DNA of 15,644 nt, from NCBI GenBank assembly GCA_022511055.1, contig JAFLSH010000027.1, positions 1 through 15,644 of the forward strand, written 5' to 3'. Shown one piece after another: positions 13,501 to 15,644 of this stretch. The notes under the pieces are model-generated. The model ran no database searches. It was not told the origin of the DNA and worked only from the letters and a program-made list of their open reading frames with translations. Within the stretch, counting starts at the first letter, position 1, and every line of letters starts with the position of its first letter. Both the position numbers and the translations under genes were made by a program. Source of the stretch: Prevotella sp. GTDB taxonomy: Bacteria > Bacteroidota > Bacteroidia > Bacteroidales > Bacteroidaceae.

Positions 13501-15177
13501 TTGCCCGTCTTTCAGCGTGGCGTTGGCGGCGATGTCGTCAAACGACAGGCTGCCGTATTGCAGCTGGCTGATGGTGGCGTCGGCGGCAAGCGCGCTTTTG
13601 CTGGACAGGAAGTCGGTGCCGCGGCCTTCTACGCTGATGTCGGCCGACAGGTGGTGGAGTGAGTCTTTCGGCATGAAGTGGTGCAAGTTCAGATGGCTGA
13701 TGCTCACGTCTGCGCTGTATCTCACGGCCTTCACATCATAGAATCCCTTGGCCGTCACCTCACCCTCGGCCTCCCGGGCGGTCAGGTCGGCCGCATACGA
13801 GCTGCCGTTGGCCTTGACGGTGCCGCTCAGGCTGATGTTGTCTGGTATGTTGTAGTTTCTTTGCACGTCGGCAGGCAGCAGGGCAGTCAGGAAGCCGATG
13901 TTCTGGGTCTGTGCGCTGAGTTTGATGTCGGCGCGCAGCCGGTCGGTGTCGGTCAGGTTGGCGGCCGACCCCTTGGCGGTCAGGTGGAACGCCGTTGGCA
14001 GCGACAGGTCGAGACCCGTGAAGTCCGCTTCTGCCAGACTGCCATTGACCGACCCTTTGATGCTGAGTGGGTGATTGGGATATTGCTGTATGAACGCTTG
14101 CGGCAGCCCGCCCATGAAGCGCATCAGGTCTTGCTTGCCTATCTGGGCGTTGAGCCTGACTCTCAGCTGGTCGTCGGCGTTGCCGCTGAAGGCCATGTCG
14201 GCCTCGGCCTCTATGTCTGAGTCGGGTGTTTGGAGTGTCGCGTGTGGCAGCGTGATGCGAGTGAACGTGGAGTCCAGCCGCACACCGCCTGTCAGCCTGG
14301 TGATTTCCAGTCCGCTTTTCTCCTTCAGGGCCGTCTGCCTGACATATAGTGACGTGCCGTTGGGGGAGTAGCTGATGGAGTCTATGCCCAGCCGTATGTC
14401 ATTGATGGCAAGGTGGTTGTAGTCCAGCCCCTCGGCCTCAGGCTCGAAGCGGTTGTCGTAGGTCAGCCGGCCGTCAGCCCAGTCAAGGCTGCCCACCCGG
14501 TAGAGGCTGTTGCCCAGGTCGATGTCGGCCTCTCTGGCAACGGTGTGCCCCAGGTAGGCGCCAATGCTGAGGGTGTCGCCCGGCAGGCGGATGGCCAGCT
14601 GGGTGCGGCTGACGGTGATGGAGTCGGCGTTGATTCTCCATTTCACTGCAGACTGGGTGGTGTCTACCGCGGCCGTGTCGCTGAGTGTGATGTCGAGCTG
14701 CGCATCCGCCAGCCGGGCACCGTTGACCTCCACGGTCTCCCGCTCCAGGTCGATGCCTTTAGACGACAGCCACAGTTCGCCGACGCGGCCCTTTATCCGC
14801 AGGTCGCTGATGAAGCCGTTGGTGTTGAGGCTCGCGCCGTTGAGCGAAAGCTCGTTGACGACCACCCGCCCGCTGAAGAGGGGGCGCAGCTTGACATCGG
14901 CCACGAGCTTCTTCACGTCGGCAATGGTGTCATTCGTCTGTGGCAGCGAGTCGTTAGGCATGATGACCCGGAAACCCTCAACGCCCAGGTCGAGCGGCCA
15001 CTCCAGCAGCACCCGGTCTATCGTAATCTGCATGCCCGTCTTTTCTGAAGCGACGGCCGCCACCTTCTGCACCGCCCAGTTCTGAACGGGCGGCAAATAG
15101 AGTAGGGCAGCGAGCAGCAGGAACAGCAGAACGGGTGTCAGCATCACCAGCGCCATCCACTTGAATATTCTCTTCAT
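10504..15177 (-). CDS. tamB: TamB, translocation and assembly module inner-membrane protein
   Basis: TamB-type proteins are anchored in the inner membrane and span the periplasm as a long hydrophobic beta-groove, linking to an Omp85 partner. They are implicated in outer-membrane protein assembly and phospholipid transport. This copy has 1557 residues, within the large end of the family. One N-terminal membrane segment (about 6-28) is followed by an AsmA/chorein-like start (NWAVQKVAAVASEKTGMQITIDRV). More than 1000 residues of repeating beta strands come next. The C-terminal TamB/DUF490 domain occupies about 1040-1557, including YNSDGLNLTGRYTLSNGEM and the NKFGGGFVWRRKL end region. The start at 15177 is chosen because MKRIFKW begins a proper membrane anchor. 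The in-frame ATG at 15201 lies upstream of the predicted transcription start. The stop overlaps the tamL ATG. A Gln/Thr-rich tail of ~25 residues closes the protein. Confidence 0.93.
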   Translation of the reverse strand: MKRIFKWMALVMLTPVLLFLLLAALLYLPPVQNWAVQKVAAVASEKTGMQITIDRVLLEWPLDLGVEGFRVIMPNDSLPQTNDTIADVKKLVADVKLRPLFSGRVVVNELSLNGASLNTNGFISDLRIKGRVGELWLSSKGIDLERETVEVNGARLADAQLDITLSDTAAVDTTQSAVKWRINADSITVSRTQLAIRLPGDTLSIGAYLGHTVAREADIDLGNSLYRVGSLDWADGRLTYDNRFEPEAEGLDYNHLAINDIRLGIDSISYSPNGTSLYVRQTALKEKSGLEITRLTGGVRLDSTFTRITLPHATLQTPDSDIEAEADMAFSGNADDQLRVRLNAQIGKQDLMRFMGGLPQAFIQQYPNHPLSIKGSVNGSLAEADFTGLDLSLPTAFHLTAKGSAANLTDTDRLRADIKLSAQTQNIGFLTALLPADVQRNYNIPDNISLSGTVKANGSSYAADLTAREAEGEVTAKGFYDVKAVRYSADVSISHLNLHHFMPKDSLHHLSADISVEGRGTDFLSSKSALAADATISQLQYGSLSFDDIAANATLKDGQATATLTGHNRLFDGAVGITAQLSPNHVSGALSAALSRVDLYRLRLVADTLTVGLNSSLDLSSDLKRNHELKGRFSSITLTDKQRTYHPEDIGLLLRTTPDTTVVRAQSGNLIMKLDGSGGYEQLLAQATALSDSVLAQYQNKVIDQSTIKRLLPVMKLHIESGRDNPMANILRANAIDFKQLLIDINTSPETGINGDAHVHALNYDSLRIDTILLKIRQKGEMLTYGGQITNNRRNPQFVFNALFDGHVTEHGALIGLRYFDDRGRMGIRLGASAAMEAEGIRIKFMPEQPTIGYKLFRLNSDNYVFLNANNKIQAKVDLVADDKTGVKIYSEEQDSLMLQDLTVTLNQFDLDELTSVIPYVPRMTGLLNGDFHIVQDQEKQISVVSDMSIRQMTYEGSPIGNLGAELDYLMREDDTHAVEARLMLDDEEFCMLSGTYKSATTVPGTGKKTEDAIDATLSLTRLPLSLVNGFVPDQMVGLEGYADGTLDIKGSTSRPQMNGELYVDSAYLVSQPYSVRMRFDDDVVRIVGSHLLLENFGLYAYNDEPLNLMGDIDFSRLDRITMDMRIQARDLLLIDSKQTSKSLAFGRAYVNFFARMQGPLESLSMKGRLDVLGSTDLTYMLLDSPLSTDNRLDELVKFADFSDTTQVVLTRPTPTGLDVDMNVSVSQGAHIVCNLNPEKTNYIDLMGGGDLRMRYNSDGLNLTGRYTLSNGEMKYSLPIIPLKTFTIKNGSYVEFTGDPMNPRLNITATERTKAAVGNEGGQSRNVTFDCGVVITKTLSDMGLEFIIEAPEDQTVNGELATMSTEERGKIAVTMLTTGMYLADGNTSSFSMNSALSSFLQGEINNIAGSALKTLDLSVGIDNTTDAAGGKHTDYSFKFAKRFMNNRLKIEIGGKVSSGNDIEGGEKQSFFDNVTMEYRLNQDATQNVKLFYSQNVYDWLEGYTNKFGGGFVWRRKLDNFWDILRFWRKEQRYTMPMRQQTLRQDTTQTDTIRTIRQ

Positions 15178-15203
15178 GATGTTTCTTCGTGCGATTCGCA
15201 CTG

Positions 15204-15211
15204 CAAAAGTA
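15204..15211 (-). promoter_or_regulatory. Promoter -7 element for tamB-tamL
   Basis: The minus-strand bases TACTTTTG match TAnnTTTG exactly. Transcription would begin near 15198, giving a ~20-base leader before the ATG at 15177. This rules out the longer start at 15201. The -33 position falls in the A/T runs near 15227-15235, shared with the divergent promoter. Confidence 0.6.
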
Positions 15212-15254
15212 CAAATTTTCTATGAAAAAATATTTTCTTTTGGCTTATTTTCAC

Positions 15255-15262
15255 TACCTTTG
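15255..15262 (+). promoter_or_regulatory. Promoter -7 element for the GlsB/YeaQ-type gene
   Basis: TACCTTTG matches TAnnTTTG exactly. Transcription would begin near 15269, leaving a leader of about 22 bases before the ATG at 15291. TTTT at 15233-15236, 18 bases upstream, may serve as a poor -33 element. Confidence 0.6.
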
Positions 15263-15290
15263 CACCATAAATTCTAAACTCTATCATTTT

Positions 15291-15527
15291 ATGGGACTCA
15301 TTGGATCAGTTATTTTAGGTATTCTGGCAGGTTTGTTTGCCAACAAAATCATGGGTAAGAGCAGCGATGGCTGCTGGTGGAATTTGTTTCTTGGTGTCAT
15401 TGGCGGCTTTGTCGGTGGCTGGGTCTTCGACCTGCTGAACATCTCGTGGGGCGGTGTCATCGGCCAGCTTGGCACGGCCATCGTCGGCGCGGTCATCGTG
15501 CTTTTCGTTGCCAACAAGCTCAAGTAG
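15291..15527 (+). CDS. GlsB/YeaQ/YmgE family small membrane protein
   Basis: This 78-residue protein matches the transglycosylase-associated/GlsB/YeaQ/YmgE family, small inner-membrane proteins often induced by stress. It starts with the characteristic MGLIGSVILGILAGLFANKIMG and is very Gly-rich. Three membrane segments are visible at about 2-20, 30-48 and 56-75. The WWNLFLGVIGGFVGGWVFDLL part fits the family's second helix. The start at 15291 fits both the family and a promoter whose transcript begins near 15269. An in-frame ATG at 15189 would read through the tamB promoter region and lies upstream of that start site. The biochemical role of this family is not known. It is transcribed away from tamB, from a shared intergenic region. 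That may mean joint control of envelope functions, or simple adjacency. Confidence 0.9.
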   Translation: MGLIGSVILGILAGLFANKIMGKSSDGCWWNLFLGVIGGFVGGWVFDLLNISWGGVIGQLGTAIVGAVIVLFVANKLK

Positions 15528-15545
15528 CACTTGCCCGTGTCCTGT

Positions 15546-15600
15546 CGGCAAAAACTCCACAAGTTTTGCCGCTAAAGTACCGCTTTTCCCCCCGAAAAGC
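15546..15600 (+). terminator. Two tandem hairpins after the YeaQ-type gene
   Basis: CGGCAAAA (15546-15553) pairs with TTTTGCCG (15564-15571), and with one bulged A the stem reaches ten pairs. GCTTTTC (15582-15588) pairs with GAAAAGC (15594-15600) around a five-C loop. They begin 18 bases after the stop at 15527. Neither is followed directly by a T-run, so factor-independent termination is uncertain. The rest of the window to 15644 shows no gene. Confidence 0.4.
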
Positions 15601-15644
15601 AGAAAGTGGCATTATCGTTTTGTTGTTCCTTGCCGCATTTTTTT

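Noticed and set aside
15189..15290. Upstream start for the GlsB/YeaQ-type protein
   Set aside because: It would place the start codon ahead of the TACCTTTG promoter and opposite the tamB promoter. The family begins with MG at 15291.

Overview
The window looks like a chromosomal segment from a Bacteroidales bacterium, most likely Prevotella or a close relative. Three things point there. The promoters carry the Bacteroidota -7 element TAnnTTTG. Most starts lack a Shine-Dalgarno sequence. The gene families are typical of the group: a lipidated Omp85 protein (TamL) paired with TamB, a DUF4827 lipoprotein, and a secreted protein with a type IX-like C-terminal tail. I see no rRNA, tRNA, CRISPR array, insertion sequence or phage gene. 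Ten protein-coding genes are supported, and almost all sequence is accounted for.

Layout. (1) Positions 15-698, minus strand: a YraN-type nuclease-fold protein fused to an N-terminal helical domain. (2) Positions 995-3660, plus strand: three closely spaced genes for exported proteins. These are an Ala/Lys-rich LEA-like lipoprotein, a parallel beta-helix protein resembling the pectin-binding Cthe_2159 family, and a secreted alpha/beta hydrolase of feruloyl-esterase type. A strong two-way terminator at 3681-3728 closes this unit and the one facing it. (3) Positions 7901-3779, minus strand: a tight operon of a sugar-phosphate nucleotidyltransferase-like protein, an NrnA-type DHH/DHHA1 phosphoesterase, a DUF4827 lipoprotein and GlmM. 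(4) Positions 15177-8033, minus strand: tamB followed by tamL, with a 4-base ATGA stop/start overlap. (5) Positions 15291-15527, plus strand: a small GlsB/YeaQ/YmgE-type membrane protein, divergent from tamB and sharing its promoter region.

Common theme. Most of the genes concern the cell envelope. GlmM feeds amino sugar into peptidoglycan and lipid A precursors. TamB and TamL form a periplasm-spanning bridge and an outer-membrane Omp85 barrel. Three exported proteins and two lipoproteins act outside the cytoplasm. The glmM-nrnA link recalls the c-di-AMP modules of other phyla.

I found no unmistakable new system. The points most worth following are the helical-domain/YraN fusion, the LEA-like lipoprotein with 15/11-residue repeats, the possible minimal pectin-related gene pair, the glmM-nrnA operon, and repeated short sites around the promoter at 922-929.
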